Shown piece after piece: positions 1 to 8,716 of a stretch of 64,000 bases of DNA. This DNA comes from Prochlorococcus marinus CUG1435 (GTDB lineage Bacteria > Cyanobacteriota > Cyanobacteriia > PCC-6307 > Cyanobiaceae), in assembly GCA_017644375.1 (NCBI GenBank), contig JAEPLP010000001.1, positions 186,001-250,000 on the forward strand, given 5' to 3'. A model generated the notes under the pieces. That model ran no database searches. It saw only the letters and a program-made list of their open reading frames with translations, and was not told the DNA's origin. Within the stretch, counting starts at the first letter, position 1. Each line of letters begins with the position of its first letter. A program made the position numbers and the translations under genes.

Positions 1-1386
1 GCAATATCAGATTTTGGGTTATTAGCAATTGCGAGTATATTTATAAGATTTTTTAGTATCATCTGCCTCAAAACTATAGATAGTTATGTAATTTTTGTAA
101 AAGAAAAAGAAGATTTCCAAGAAAAATTAAACTCAGCTTTTTGGTTAGATGTTTTATTAGGGATAACTTGTTTTCTTTTTCTTATTTTATTTCTTCCATA
201 TTATTTAAAAGCCTATGATTCAGTTGTTATTTATAAAAAACTAGAATTAGTTGTTATTGTATTAGCAATTCAAATACCATTAGACTCGCTATATAGAGTT
301 CCAGATGCAATATTATCAAAAAATTTCAAATTAAAACAAATACAAATTAGAGATACATGTATAAAAACATTTACTTCTCTACTTTCAATCTTAATGGCAT
401 TAAATGGTAATGGAATCTGGAGTCTGGTAATTCCTGTCATTTGCACATCATCATTAAAAGTGGTGACATCTTACATAACAAATAATTGGAGACCTAAACT
501 ATATATAAACTTTAAACACTTTGGTGAAATAATAAAATACTCAATAAGTATTATTGGAGCAAACCTTACTAGTCTTATTATTAATGAAGGGGATACTTTA
601 ATTATTGGTAAATTTCTTGGAACAGAACTATTAGGTATATACAATTTCAGTTGGCAGACTTCGAATATTGTAAAAAGAACAATCTCAGGTGGGATTAGCG
701 GATTATCTTTGCCTATTTTAAGTAAATCCAATCATGATTTTAAAAAACTAACTGATGATTTTATCTATATATCAAGAATAATTGTAATTACATCAGCTCC
801 AATAATCATTACTATTGCTATCCTTTCTGACAATTTAATATTAAGTCTATATGGTGAAAAATGGACTAAGAGTATAGTACCGTTATTAATATTGAGTTTT
901 ACTCAATTAAGATTGCTTTCAACAAGTCAAATTATATTTCTAAATCAATCAATTGGTAAGCCTTTTATTAATTTTAAACTTAATTTATATTGTGCACCAC
1001 TTTATTTAATTTCAATATTTTTTGCAACAAGATATGGAATAATATGCGTTGCATTAACAGGAACAATAGTAAGAATATTATTTTGCATAGTAAGTTGGAA
1101 AATAACAGCGAACCTTTTAAAAGAAAATTTTTATATTTTAATTCGCAAAATTTATAGTCCCTTAAAATTAGCTTTTACAAACGGTTTGTTATTACTAATA
1201 ATTAAATTGAATTTAATAAACTTTATAAAAAATGATCTAATGATTCTTATCTCAGGCACGATAATATCTATGGTTATTACATTTCTTCTTATAAATTTCA
1301 TATTCAAAGATATAAAATCAGATTTAATAAGATCATTTAAAATTATTTTGCCAAGAAATATTTTTAACAAAATTTTAATTAAATAA
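1..1386 (+). CDS. Polysaccharide/O-antigen flippase (Wzx-like), 5' end outside window
   Basis: Multi-pass inner-membrane protein of the MOP/polysaccharide-transporter superfamily, expected to flip lipid-linked sugar units across the membrane. The frame is open from base 1 without a stop, so the gene starts outside the window; the ATG at 394 is internal. The 461 visible codons form alternating hydrophobic spans and short basic loops, and the segment around 535-700 (NEGDTLIIGKFLGTELLGIY) is the typical loop of this family. It ends 6 nt before a pyruvyl-transferase gene on the same strand, which fits a surface-polysaccharide operon. The family is clear from the fold-type pattern; the exact sugar substrate cannot be read. 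Very AT-rich, like the next two genes. Confidence 0.82.
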   Translation, partial: AISDFGLLAIASIFIRFFSIICLKTIDSYVIFVKEKEDFQEKLNSAFWLDVLLGITCFLFLILFLPYYLKAYDSVVIYKKLELVVIVLAIQIPLDSLYRVPDAILSKNFKLKQIQIRDTCIKTFTSLLSILMALNGNGIWSLVIPVICTSSLKVVTSYITNNWRPKLYINFKHFGEIIKYSISIIGANLTSLIINEGDTLIIGKFLGTELLGIYNFSWQTSNIVKRTISGGISGLSLPILSKSNHDFKKLTDDFIYISRIIVITSAPIIITIAILSDNLILSLYGEKWTKSIVPLLILSFTQLRLLSTSQIIFLNQSIGKPFINFKLNLYCAPLYLISIFFATRYGIICVALTGTIVRILFCIVSWKITANLLKENFYILIRKIYSPLKLAFTNGLLLLIIKLNLINFIKNDLMILISGTIISMVITFLLINFIFKDIKSDLIRSFKIILPRNIFNKILIK

Positions 1387-1392
1387 AATATC

Positions 1393-3153
1393 ATGAAATC
1401 TATAAAATGGGATAAGATTGAAATTACAGATAAGACTATAGAAAAAAAATACAATAAATATTTGATATTCGAACCTAAAAACAGGAATGAGTTAATAGAA
1501 ACTAAGGAATTTTTAGAAAAACATATTTCAATTGAAATATGTTTAATAATATTAAATCTTGATTTAGTTAGATTTTTGAATACTTTTCCAAAAACATTTA
1601 AAAATGTGAAAACATTTTTGATTTATTATCCTTTAATGAAAGATAATTTTTCCAATAATGATTCTTTCGAAATATCTAGTTTTTTAAGTAGAATAGCCAA
1701 TCAAAAAGGCATTAAATCCAATTACTTAAATGATTTCTATAACAAGAAGGGTTATGAATTATTACTTAACCAGAAAAATATCGATAATAAAATAAAAAAA
1801 TATATGCTAAGCGAATTTAACTTAATAAAGTTCTCAAATAAAAAGATATTAAAAAATATTGAATCAGAAATGAGCTCAATCATAAATAAAGGAATCTCTA
1901 ATAATATGCATAAGTTTATTAATTTTCCAGTAGAACAAAAAACCTATCGAAAATTAAAATTATACATATACAAAGTAATCTATTCGCTTAGAAATATTAT
2001 TAATAAAATCAACTTCTCAGTAATAATATCTCGCAAAAAAAAATCAACTAATCCTAGAAAATGGAAAAATGTTCTTATTACTGGATGGTATGGAACTGAA
2101 ACAACAGGAGATAAAGCAATATTAGGAGAAATTATAAATAGAATCCAGTTCTATAATCCTGAAATGAAAATAAAAATTTCGACAATAGATTTGCTTTTAA
2201 GTTGGCAAACAAGAATTGAAATGAATTTAAATGTTGAATTCATTAATATTACTGAAATGAGTAATTTTATTAAAAATTCTCAAATTGATTCTTTAATTTT
2301 AGGGGGTGGTCCAATAATGTATACAAGATTCCTAAAAGAAATTAGTGAATGTTTTAGAATTTCGCAATTAAAAAAAATGAATAACATTATTTTTGGATGT
2401 GGAATTGGACCAATAAAAAATAAAAATACTGAAAATATTATTAAAAAAATTTTTAATAATACTGATAAAGCAATTTTTAGAGATAAAGAAAGTCACGATT
2501 TAGCTATTAGATTTGGTTTAGAAAGTGAAAAGTCCTATATAGGTTGCGATCCTGCACTTAAATATATAAAAGATATTTCTGAAAATTTTGGAAAGTCAGG
2601 TAAGGTCAAAACCACTTCTTTGCTTATAAGAGAGCCAACTAAAGAATATAATTTTCATGATTTAGATTCATTTGCGATAAGTAAAGAAATGATTAAACAA
2701 TTATTTTCTAAATATTTTTTAGATCATATTGCTCGTCCTATTTCTATGCATATGTATTTTAGAGGAATAGATGACAGATGCATTAATAATAATATTGTTA
2801 AAGAATTAAATAAATCAGATTATTATAATTCCTATGAATATAAAGATATTTTTTCAATTATAAAAGAAATAAAAAACTCAGACTTAACAATAGTTATGAG
2901 ATACCATGCACATATATTTTCTCTTGGTTTAGGAGTACCTTTTTTAAGCGTTGACTATACTGGAAAATCTGGAAAAATTAAAAATTTACTTAGATCGATA
3001 AAAATGGAAGATTATATTATAAGTGATAAATTATTTAATAAAAATATTATTGAGGAATTATTAAGTGAAGATCATACAAATAAATTAGTTAAGAAAAGGG
3101 ATGAATTAGTAAATAAACTTGTCACTTGCTACGATAAAATTTGGGGTTCTTAG
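1393..3153 (+). CDS. Polysaccharide pyruvyl transferase family protein
   Basis: Residues about 228-560 form a polysaccharide pyruvyl-transferase domain (CsaB-like): it opens with VLITGWYGTETTGDKAILGE, continues with a LILGGGP segment and a GCGIGPIKN segment, and ends with the family signature MRYHAHIFSLGLGVPF near residue 505. Such enzymes put ketal-pyruvyl groups on cell-surface sugars, or are related transferases. The first 220 residues are lysine- and asparagine-rich and match nothing I recognise; they may be a separate domain. The gene lies between a flippase and a family-2 glycosyltransferase, all on the plus strand with short gaps, so it probably acts on the same envelope polysaccharide. 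Start ATG at 1393 follows the flippase stop by 6 nt. Confidence 0.85.
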   Translation: MKSIKWDKIEITDKTIEKKYNKYLIFEPKNRNELIETKEFLEKHISIEICLIILNLDLVRFLNTFPKTFKNVKTFLIYYPLMKDNFSNNDSFEISSFLSRIANQKGIKSNYLNDFYNKKGYELLLNQKNIDNKIKKYMLSEFNLIKFSNKKILKNIESEMSSIINKGISNNMHKFINFPVEQKTYRKLKLYIYKVIYSLRNIINKINFSVIISRKKKSTNPRKWKNVLITGWYGTETTGDKAILGEIINRIQFYNPEMKIKISTIDLLLSWQTRIEMNLNVEFINITEMSNFIKNSQIDSLILGGGPIMYTRFLKEISECFRISQLKKMNNIIFGCGIGPIKNKNTENIIKKIFNNTDKAIFRDKESHDLAIRFGLESEKSYIGCDPALKYIKDISENFGKSGKVKTTSLLIREPTKEYNFHDLDSFAISKEMIKQLFSKYFLDHIARPISMHMYFRGIDDRCINNNIVKELNKSDYYNSYEYKDIFSIIKEIKNSDLTIVMRYHAHIFSLGLGVPFLSVDYTGKSGKIKNLLRSIKMEDYIISDKLFNKNIIEELLSEDHTNKLVKKRDELVNKLVTCYDKIWGS

Positions 3154-3186
3154 GAAATATTTAAAATTTATTTTATATGATTTAAG

Positions 3187-4125
3187 ATGAAATCAAAAAT
3201 CAAAAAAGATCCATTAGTCAGCATTATTACCCCATCATTTAATGATGCTGAATTCATTTTGGACAACATAAAAAGTGTCAAAAATCAAAATTGGAAGAAT
3301 ATTGAACATATAATATTCGATGGCAAATCAACTGATAAAACATTAAGTATATTAAAAAAATCAAAAGATATAATATGGTTTAGTGAAAAAGATTCCGGAC
3401 AAAGCAATGCTATAAATAAGGCCTTAAAACTGGTTAAAGGAGAATATATAGGTTGGTTAAATTCAGATGATAGTTACAATCATCATGCTATTAAAAGGTC
3501 AATAAATTTTCTAGAAAATAATAAAGATATTGATTTAATTTATACTGATGTAAATATTATTAATAAGAATAATAAAGTTTTTGGGGTTAGCAAAGGTAGG
3601 GAGTTCAGTCTTGAAAATCTATTAGTTAATAACCCTATTAAACAGCCGGGAGTTTTTTTTAGAAGAAATATTCTTGATGAAATCGAGGGTTTAAATGAAA
3701 ATCTTCATTATGTTATGGATAGATACTTTTGGTTAAAAATCTTTTATAAAAATAAATCAATCAAATATATTCCTTATTGGATAAATGCAAATTTCCGACT
3801 AATAGAGGGAACGAAATCATATGATTCAATAGATAAATTTAAAGACGAATGGATAAGTGTTTTAGAAAATAGTGAAGAATGTAAATTTTATAAAAAAACA
3901 AAGGGTAATTTAATTAACAGGGCAATAAATAAAACAAAATCATCAAAATATATGTACCTAATGAATAAAAACTTAACTAAAAAAAATCTTTTTTTTGCTT
4001 TAGTTTATTTTATTAAATGTATTTATCACAATATTTATATTTTAAATAATTTAGGTTTTTATAAATTAATTTATAGAAGTTTTGTAAAGGGCGAATATAA
4101 CCCTTCCCAAAAATACTTAAAGTAA
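3187..4125 (+). CDS. Glycosyltransferase family 2
   Basis: A GT-A fold glycosyltransferase. The N-terminus has the family opening PLVSIITPSFNDAEFILDNI, then IIFDGKSTDKT and the metal/nucleotide-binding stretch GWLNSDDSY (D-x-D type region) near residue 95, followed by an acceptor-side region with FRRNILDEIEGLNENLHY. It should transfer a sugar from a nucleotide donor to a lipid-linked or polymer acceptor at the cytoplasmic face of the membrane. The last 70 residues are basic and partly hydrophobic and may hold the protein to the membrane. Last gene of the plus-strand polysaccharide cluster, 33 nt after the pyruvyl transferase; donor and acceptor cannot be told. Confidence 0.88.
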   Translation: MKSKIKKDPLVSIITPSFNDAEFILDNIKSVKNQNWKNIEHIIFDGKSTDKTLSILKKSKDIIWFSEKDSGQSNAINKALKLVKGEYIGWLNSDDSYNHHAIKRSINFLENNKDIDLIYTDVNIINKNNKVFGVSKGREFSLENLLVNNPIKQPGVFFRRNILDEIEGLNENLHYVMDRYFWLKIFYKNKSIKYIPYWINANFRLIEGTKSYDSIDKFKDEWISVLENSEECKFYKKTKGNLINRAINKTKSSKYMYLMNKNLTKKNLFFALVYFIKCIYHNIYILNNLGFYKLIYRSFVKGEYNPSQKYLK

Positions 4126-4147
4126 ATCTAAAATTTAAACTAATTAA

Positions 4148-5002
4148 TTATTTAAATGTCTTCTCATTTTCCTCTATTGAATTTGAAAAATTAATGCTAA
4201 ATAACCATATGCAAGCAAAAGAAATTACAAGAATTTCACCACATTCTTCAAATAGAATAAGAAAAATAGTTATCAATCGAATTAGAAAATCTGACTTTAT
4301 TGGAATCCATCTATACCAATTAGCTCCAATTAAATCGATTAACAAACCAAAAAATGCTAGCGAAAAGAATATAGTAAAATTTTATTTAATAAATTTTTTT
4401 ATTGTATATTTACTTTTTTTTATAAATTGGAATTAGTGTTGTGGCTAATACAAAAAAACAATAGCCCAGTAAGACCATTCTCCAAAGTCTTTAACTCGTA
4501 TAATTTGCTGATCTGAAATAAAATTAGATTCAAAAAGGTTCGATAAATATAAACCTAAAAATCCGTCATGAATTCTAAAAACATCATCTATAAATAAATA
4601 TAGATAAATTAAAGAAATATAAAATCCTTCCCAATACTTTTTAGAAATAATCCAACTTGAGGAAAGTATAAAACACCATAAAAGTAAAATATATTGAAAA
4701 TGTTCAAAATAACCGCCATCGAAATCAAGTTGAAGCATTCTATATGAGATTAATGGAGATAATTTATATAAAGGAAATATTGATCTAATTAACTCTAAAT
4801 TAAATAACCCTGAAGCTAGCACTATGAACCAAGCTGAAACATGCACTATCACAGTACTTATGACTAAAAGAGAAAAAAGTTTTACAACCTTTTTTATGCT
4901 TTTATTTTTAATATTATGGAAGAAATCTATAATGTTGATTTGAAGATGAAATTCATAACAAAATATCAGAAAAAAGTAGCAATCAATTTGGCAACAAGTC
5001 AA
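4148..5002 (-). pseudogene. Broken multi-pass membrane protein with a DD-x4-HD motif
   Basis: Bases 5002-4445 (minus) encode 185 residues of a membrane protein with spans around residues 40-65, 100-118 and 122-140 and the segment FIDDVFRIHDGF, then stop within SYWAIVFLY at a run of seven T. Reading on in other frames gives FVLATTLIPIYKK, then after an A8 run SKYTIKKFIK, a stop codon, and then SLAFFGLLIDLIGANW with FEECGEILVISFA down to a stop at 4148. The two parts look like halves of one family of cyanobacterial membrane proteins (DDxxRxH in the first half, an E-x2-GE segment near the end). At least two frameshifts and one stop separate them. The 5' end overlaps the upstream TPR gene by 20 nt. 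Function unknown; sequencing error in homopolymers is the alternative for some lesions. Confidence 0.6.
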
Positions 5003-6470
5003 ATGCCATCACTATTCGATCAAAATCTGAAGTGAAAGGGATTGTTCTATGATGAAGAGAAGAGGGGAACAAAACTATATCTCCTGCCTCTGGTCGATGT
5101 ATTAATTTTGGGGAGTTGATATTGGAATAATTCCTACCATTTAAACTAAATTCAATTGCCCCCTCATTCATTCCAAGTGGAGGTACAACCTTCAAGTAGA
5201 TAACTCCACTTAGCCATCCAGCAGGATGTATATGTGCTTCTTGATATCCTTGCTTTTTAAGAATTACATGCCACGCTTTTAAATTCCTATTGGAGGGCCA
5301 TTTTTGAATATAGGAACATAATTCTTTTTCAAACTTTAAATAATAAGCATCTAATTCATTTAAAATAATAGATTTAAGAATTGAGATATTTTTAGATGGG
5401 TTGGAAAATAAATTAATATGCACTGGAGTTTGAAAGCCTCCATGAGTTGCCTTTTTGTGAGGCTCCCAAATAGTTTTAATACTATCCAGTTCATTAATTA
5501 TTTTTTTTATAAATTCTGCATAGTCTTTATGATGAAATTTTAGATTTGAAAAATATAAAAATTTTAGCGGGTTTCTGCAAAAATTATTTGAGGTATCTTT
5601 CTTTTCTTGTTCTGAAATAAATGAAGAAAAAGCAGCCAATCTTATATTTGTATCATCCAATTTAGAAGTTTTTTCAATTTTCTTGTAGACCTCATCAATT
5701 CTTCCTAATGCATAAAGGGTTTCTAAGGTACATGCCCTTGATCGCTTGGTATCACAAGACTCTGCATCTTTCAATGCCAAATCAAACTTTCCTTGATCAA
5801 AAAATAATAACCATCTATTCATTATTGCATCAGTGAATTTTGGTTTCAGTTCAATAGCTTTACAGTATGAAAATTCTGCTTCTTTTAATTTGCCAAGATC
5901 TTTCATTATGTTTCCTAGATTGGAATATGCCTGGGCGTAATCAGGTTTTATTTCAATAGCTTTACAGTATGAAAATTCTGCTTCTTTTAATTTGCCAAGA
6001 TCTTTCATTATGTTTCCTAGATTGAAATATGCCTGGGCGTAATCAGGTTTTATTTCAATAGCTTTGCGGAATGAAAATTCTGCTTCTTTTAATTTGCCAA
6101 GATCTTTCAATATGATTCCCATATTAGAATATGCTTGAGCGTAATCAGGTTTTATTTCAATAGCTTTGCGGAATAAAGCTTCTGCTTCTTTTAATTTGCC
6201 AAGATCTTTCAATATGATCCCAAAATTAGAAAAAACCCTATGATCATTAAAACCTTGGTTAATGAAATATTGATAAAGTTTAGCTGCTTCTAAAATTTTT
6301 CCTTTTGAATGAAATTGAAATGCCTGTTTAATTATTTGCTGTTTAGAAGGTTTGGAAAGGTTATTTGAGTTAAAACTATTATTTTCTTTAATTACTCCCA
6401 GAGAAGACGAAACTGATAATTTTTCAAAATCAGAGCCAATTTCCTCTTTATTTTTTTTACTCTCTCTCAT
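4983..6470 (-). CDS. TPR repeat protein fused to a 2OG-Fe(II) oxygenase-like domain
   Basis: 495 residues. Residues about 45-250 hold tetratricopeptide repeats; units 79-112, 113-146, 147-180 and 181-214 are almost identical copies of the pattern LGNIMKDLGKLKEAEFSY, so protein-protein binding is likely. Residues about 300-495 resemble the putative 2OG-Fe(II) oxygenase family of PF13759 type: HIHPAGWLSGVIYL supplies the first histidines and RPEAGDIVLFPSSLHHRT the distal histidine region. Such fusions are common in marine cyanobacteria, where the substrate is unknown. The gene runs opposite to the polysaccharide cluster and sits between it and tRNA-Ala, so a role in surface modification is possible but only inferred. 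Confidence 0.8.
   Translation of the reverse strand: MRESKKNKEEIGSDFEKLSVSSSLGVIKENNSFNSNNLSKPSKQQIIKQAFQFHSKGKILEAAKLYQYFINQGFNDHRVFSNFGIILKDLGKLKEAEALFRKAIEIKPDYAQAYSNMGIILKDLGKLKEAEFSFRKAIEIKPDYAQAYFNLGNIMKDLGKLKEAEFSYCKAIEIKPDYAQAYSNLGNIMKDLGKLKEAEFSYCKAIELKPKFTDAIMNRWLLFFDQGKFDLALKDAESCDTKRSRACTLETLYALGRIDEVYKKIEKTSKLDDTNIRLAAFSSFISEQEKKDTSNNFCRNPLKFLYFSNLKFHHKDYAEFIKKIINELDSIKTIWEPHKKATHGGFQTPVHINLFSNPSKNISILKSIILNELDAYYLKFEKELCSYIQKWPSNRNLKAWHVILKKQGYQEAHIHPAGWLSGVIYLKVVPPLGMNEGAIEFSLNGRNYSNINSPKLIHRPEAGDIVLFPSSLHHRTIPFTSDFDRIVMAFDLLPN
5829..6236 (-). repeat. Four 102-bp tandem repeats coding for TPR units
   Basis: Four consecutive 102-bp units inside the TPR-oxygenase gene, each coding for one 34-residue TPR. 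Units share long exact stretches, for example the segment complementary to gaaaattctgcttcttttaa recurs three times. Such similarity at DNA level, including silent positions, points to recent duplication or ongoing unequal recombination. Confidence 0.85.
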
Positions 6471-6741
6471 ATAGTATTTCTTTAAGGATCTACTAATTAG
6501 AATTATAACTTGATTGAAGTTTTAATTATGAAAAGATATTGCATGTTTTAAATAAGTATCAGGTTATCGCTAGTTAAGGAGAAATAATTAATTCAGATCA
6601 CTTATGTCTTAGCCTTTTTTATTGAAATATGCCCGCAAAGTTGTGCTTATAAGATTAACTTACATACAACTTACATATTCATAAAAACTAATCTCAAGAA
6701 AACGATGCCTGGGAAACTATTTTATAACTGCATTTTTTAAG

Positions 6742-6814
6742 TGGAGCCAAGGGGATTTGAACCCCTGACCCCCTGCATGCCATGCAGGTGCTCTACCAGC
6801 TGAGCTATGGCCCC
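6742..6814 (-). tRNA. tRNA-Ala (GGC)
   Basis: On the minus strand the sequence opens GGGGCCATAGCTCAGC and closes with the T-arm GGTTCAAATCC and acceptor strand TGGCTCC. The acceptor stem pairs GGGGCCA with TGGCTCC; the anticodon stem CCTGC/GCAGG holds loop ATGGCAT, giving anticodon GGC. The discriminator is A and CCA is not encoded (the next bases are CTT). 73 nt, all arms intact. It lies between the polysaccharide/TPR region and core genes; I found no second copy of its 3' end that would mark an attachment site. Confidence 0.97.
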
Positions 6815-6987
6815 AAATCTCAAAACGTTATTCATATCAATCAATCTAGAGATTTCTTATGTAACGTCCTTAATTCCTATAATACTTTATAGTGTTTGAT
6901 TATTGAAATCTGCACCTTAAAATACACCTAGAGATTTATAAGTTGTATCACCCTCTTTAGGTCTATATAAGTTCTATTGAACCTATC

Positions 6988-7221
6988 CTAACCACCAGTA
7001 CAGAAACGAACCGCATCAGCTGTTGGTGAATCTGTTGCTTTAATTTCTTCAACACATTCATTAAAGAACTTTGATTCTTTTTTTAATGTGTAAAAACCCA
7101 GTGCAATCGCTACTAACGCAAAAGCTGATACAACTGATGAACATAGTTGTATAAATCCATAAGTAAGCATAGCTTTATTATTTTTAAAATCATTTTTTGT
7201 ATCTTTCTTTTTATTAGTCAT
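6988..7221 (-). CDS. Small conserved picocyanobacterial protein, one membrane span
   Basis: 77 residues: a charged lysine/asparagine-rich head, one membrane span at about residues 20-45 (YGFIQLCSSVVSAFALVAIA), then a short tail with two cysteines ending AVRFCTGG. The AVRFCxGG ending is, as I recall, typical of several small paralogous hypothetical proteins in Prochlorococcus and marine Synechococcus. The pattern would suit a small membrane protein with its C-terminal cysteines outside the cytoplasm. No function is known to me. It stands alone between tRNA-Ala and apt. Confidence 0.7.
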   Translation of the reverse strand: MTNKKKDTKNDFKNNKAMLTYGFIQLCSSVVSAFALVAIALGFYTLKKESKFFNECVEEIKATDSPTADAVRFCTGG

Positions 7222-7348
7222 TGTTATTAAAAAATAATCAAATATATTCTAAAATATTTGAAGAATATAATCACTAATCTCTAAAATAATAAAAATCCAA
7301 TTAGGTATTTATTAATGACTTATAGGTTTAAAAAGATAATTATTGAAG

Positions 7349-7858
7349 TTAGATAGATAATATTGCAGATGTTGGAAAATTAAATTTTAATTTTCCTTTC
7401 AATTCAATTAACTGAACAACTACAGCTAAACCAGTAATAATTTTCTTTTGTGATTTAAGTAGCTTAGCTACACAACCGACAGTTCCGCCTGTTGCTAATA
7501 AATCGTCCACTATTGCAAATGAAGAAAAATCCCTAATTCCATCTTTTTGTATACATAATGTATTTTGCCCATATTCAAGATTATAAGAAGAGGAAATCAA
7601 CTCTCCAGGTAACTTTCCAGGCTTTCGAGCAAGAACCAAAGGTTTTTGTAGTTTTAAGGCAATTCCAGAGCCAAAGATAAAACCTCTCGCATCTATAGCA
7701 ATAATTGCATCAGATTTTTTAAAAAAATCAAAATCAGACATTTTTTCAATCAAACATGAAAAATTATCTGGGCTTCTAAGTATTGGTAAAACATCCTTAT
7801 ATTTAATTCCTTTTTTAGGAAAATCATTATGTGTCTCAATTAATTCGTGAAAATCCAT
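7349..7858 (-). CDS. apt: Adenine phosphoribosyltransferase
   Basis: Converts adenine and PRPP to AMP and pyrophosphate in purine salvage. The 169 residues have the normal family length and layout: an opening FPKKGIKYKDVLPIL, the middle AIDARGFIFGSGIAL, and the PRPP-binding loop AIVDDLLATGGTVG near residue 120. The divergent neighbour 62 nt away is an MTA/SAH nucleosidase, which releases adenine; placing the two back to back suggests they serve the same salvage route from methylthioadenosine. Start ATG at 7858 leaves a full N-terminus. Confidence 0.93.
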   Translation of the reverse strand: MDFHELIETHNDFPKKGIKYKDVLPILRSPDNFSCLIEKMSDFDFFKKSDAIIAIDARGFIFGSGIALKLQKPLVLARKPGKLPGELISSSYNLEYGQNTLCIQKDGIRDFSSFAIVDDLLATGGTVGCVAKLLKSQKKIITGLAVVVQLIELKGKLKFNFPTSAILSI

Positions 7859-7920
7859 AATAAAAGATTTTTAATTAAAATTCTAAGAATACACTTTAAT
7901 GGAGTAATTAGACTATAACA

Positions 7921-8697
7921 ATGAAAAAATTACATATAGGTCTTTTAAGTGCAATGCCAGAAGAAGTAGGGAAAACATTGCATCACTTAAAAAATGTCAT
8001 TTCAATTTCATATGGAGATTTAGTTATTCACAAAGGTGAATGGATTTTAGAAAAATCAACTAATGCAAAAATTTTTATATCATTAGCATGGAGTGGATGG
8101 GGCAAAGTAAGTGCATCAAGAGCGGTCACAAGATTATTAAATACTGCAGACAATAATAAAAATTTGGATTTAATTCTTTTTACTGGAGTAGCCGGCTCTG
8201 GCAAAGCAGAATTAAATCAATGGGATATAGTCATTGCGAATGAAGTAATTCAACATGATATGGATGCAAGGCCTCTTTTTGAGAAATACAATATTCCAGC
8301 TTTAGGTATAGCTAAAATTAAATCTCCCCAAAATCTAACTAATTGGATATTTAATGTATTAAAAAATTCCAAAAAAAAAGGCCACCTTTCAAAATTTGGT
8401 TTTATTAAAAAAGGTTTAATTGCTTCAGGAGATAAATTCATATCAGATAAAAATAGCTTAAAGAAATTATGTATAGATATTCCTGACTTAGACGCAGTAG
8501 AAATGGAAGGAGGTGCAATTGCTCAGATAGCTACACAAGAAAAAATTCCATGGGCAATAGTGAGGGTGATATCTGATAGTGCCGATGAAGAAGCTAGTGA
8601 AGATTTTAGTACTTTTATAAAAAAATATGAAAATCACTCATGGGAAATTATTAACTGCTTATTAACAAAGATTTATGAAAACGAGACATTACTTTGA
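7921..8697 (+). CDS. mtnN: 5'-methylthioadenosine/S-adenosylhomocysteine nucleosidase-like protein
   Basis: Member of the purine/uridine phosphorylase superfamily, most like MTA/SAH nucleosidase, which cleaves methylthioadenosine or adenosylhomocysteine to adenine plus the thioribose. Visible signs are GLLSAMPEEVGKT at the N-terminus (the catalytic-site glutamate region), GDKFIS, the substrate loop AVEMEGGAIAQIA and the catalytic aspartate in ISDSADEEA. At 258 residues it is about 25 longer than the Escherichia coli enzyme, with insertions between residues 110 and 160. It diverges from apt, which would use the adenine produced. Some relatives are annotated as nucleoside phosphorylases, so the exact substrate is less certain than the fold. 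Confidence 0.82.
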   Translation: MKKLHIGLLSAMPEEVGKTLHHLKNVISISYGDLVIHKGEWILEKSTNAKIFISLAWSGWGKVSASRAVTRLLNTADNNKNLDLILFTGVAGSGKAELNQWDIVIANEVIQHDMDARPLFEKYNIPALGIAKIKSPQNLTNWIFNVLKNSKKKGHLSKFGFIKKGLIASGDKFISDKNSLKKLCIDIPDLDAVEMEGGAIAQIATQEKIPWAIVRVISDSADEEASEDFSTFIKKYENHSWEIINCLLTKIYENETLL

Positions 8698-8716
8698 GTT
8701 TAAAAAAGTTTAAACT
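8697..8716. terminator. Weak AT-rich inverted repeat between mtnN and lexA
   Basis: AGTTTAAA, loop AAAG, TTTAAACT followed by TTT lies across the convergent ends of the nucleosidase and lexA genes, overlapping the last bases of lexA. It is a perfect 8-bp stem but has only two G/C pairs, so it would be a weak terminator at best. Confidence 0.3.

Noticed and set aside
4194-4436. Plus-strand 80-codon frame after the glycosyltransferase
   Set aside because: Opposite strand of a better membrane-protein reading (IDLIGANW, FEECGEILVISFA); the plus translation has no protein-like pattern.
5829-6236. CRISPR or IS-like long repeats
   Set aside because: They are TPR codons in a continuous reading frame with no spacers and no inverted ends.
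6742-6814. tRNA-Ala as attachment site of the polysaccharide island
   Set aside because: No partial copy of the tRNA 3' end was seen elsewhere and no integrase lies in the island part visible here.
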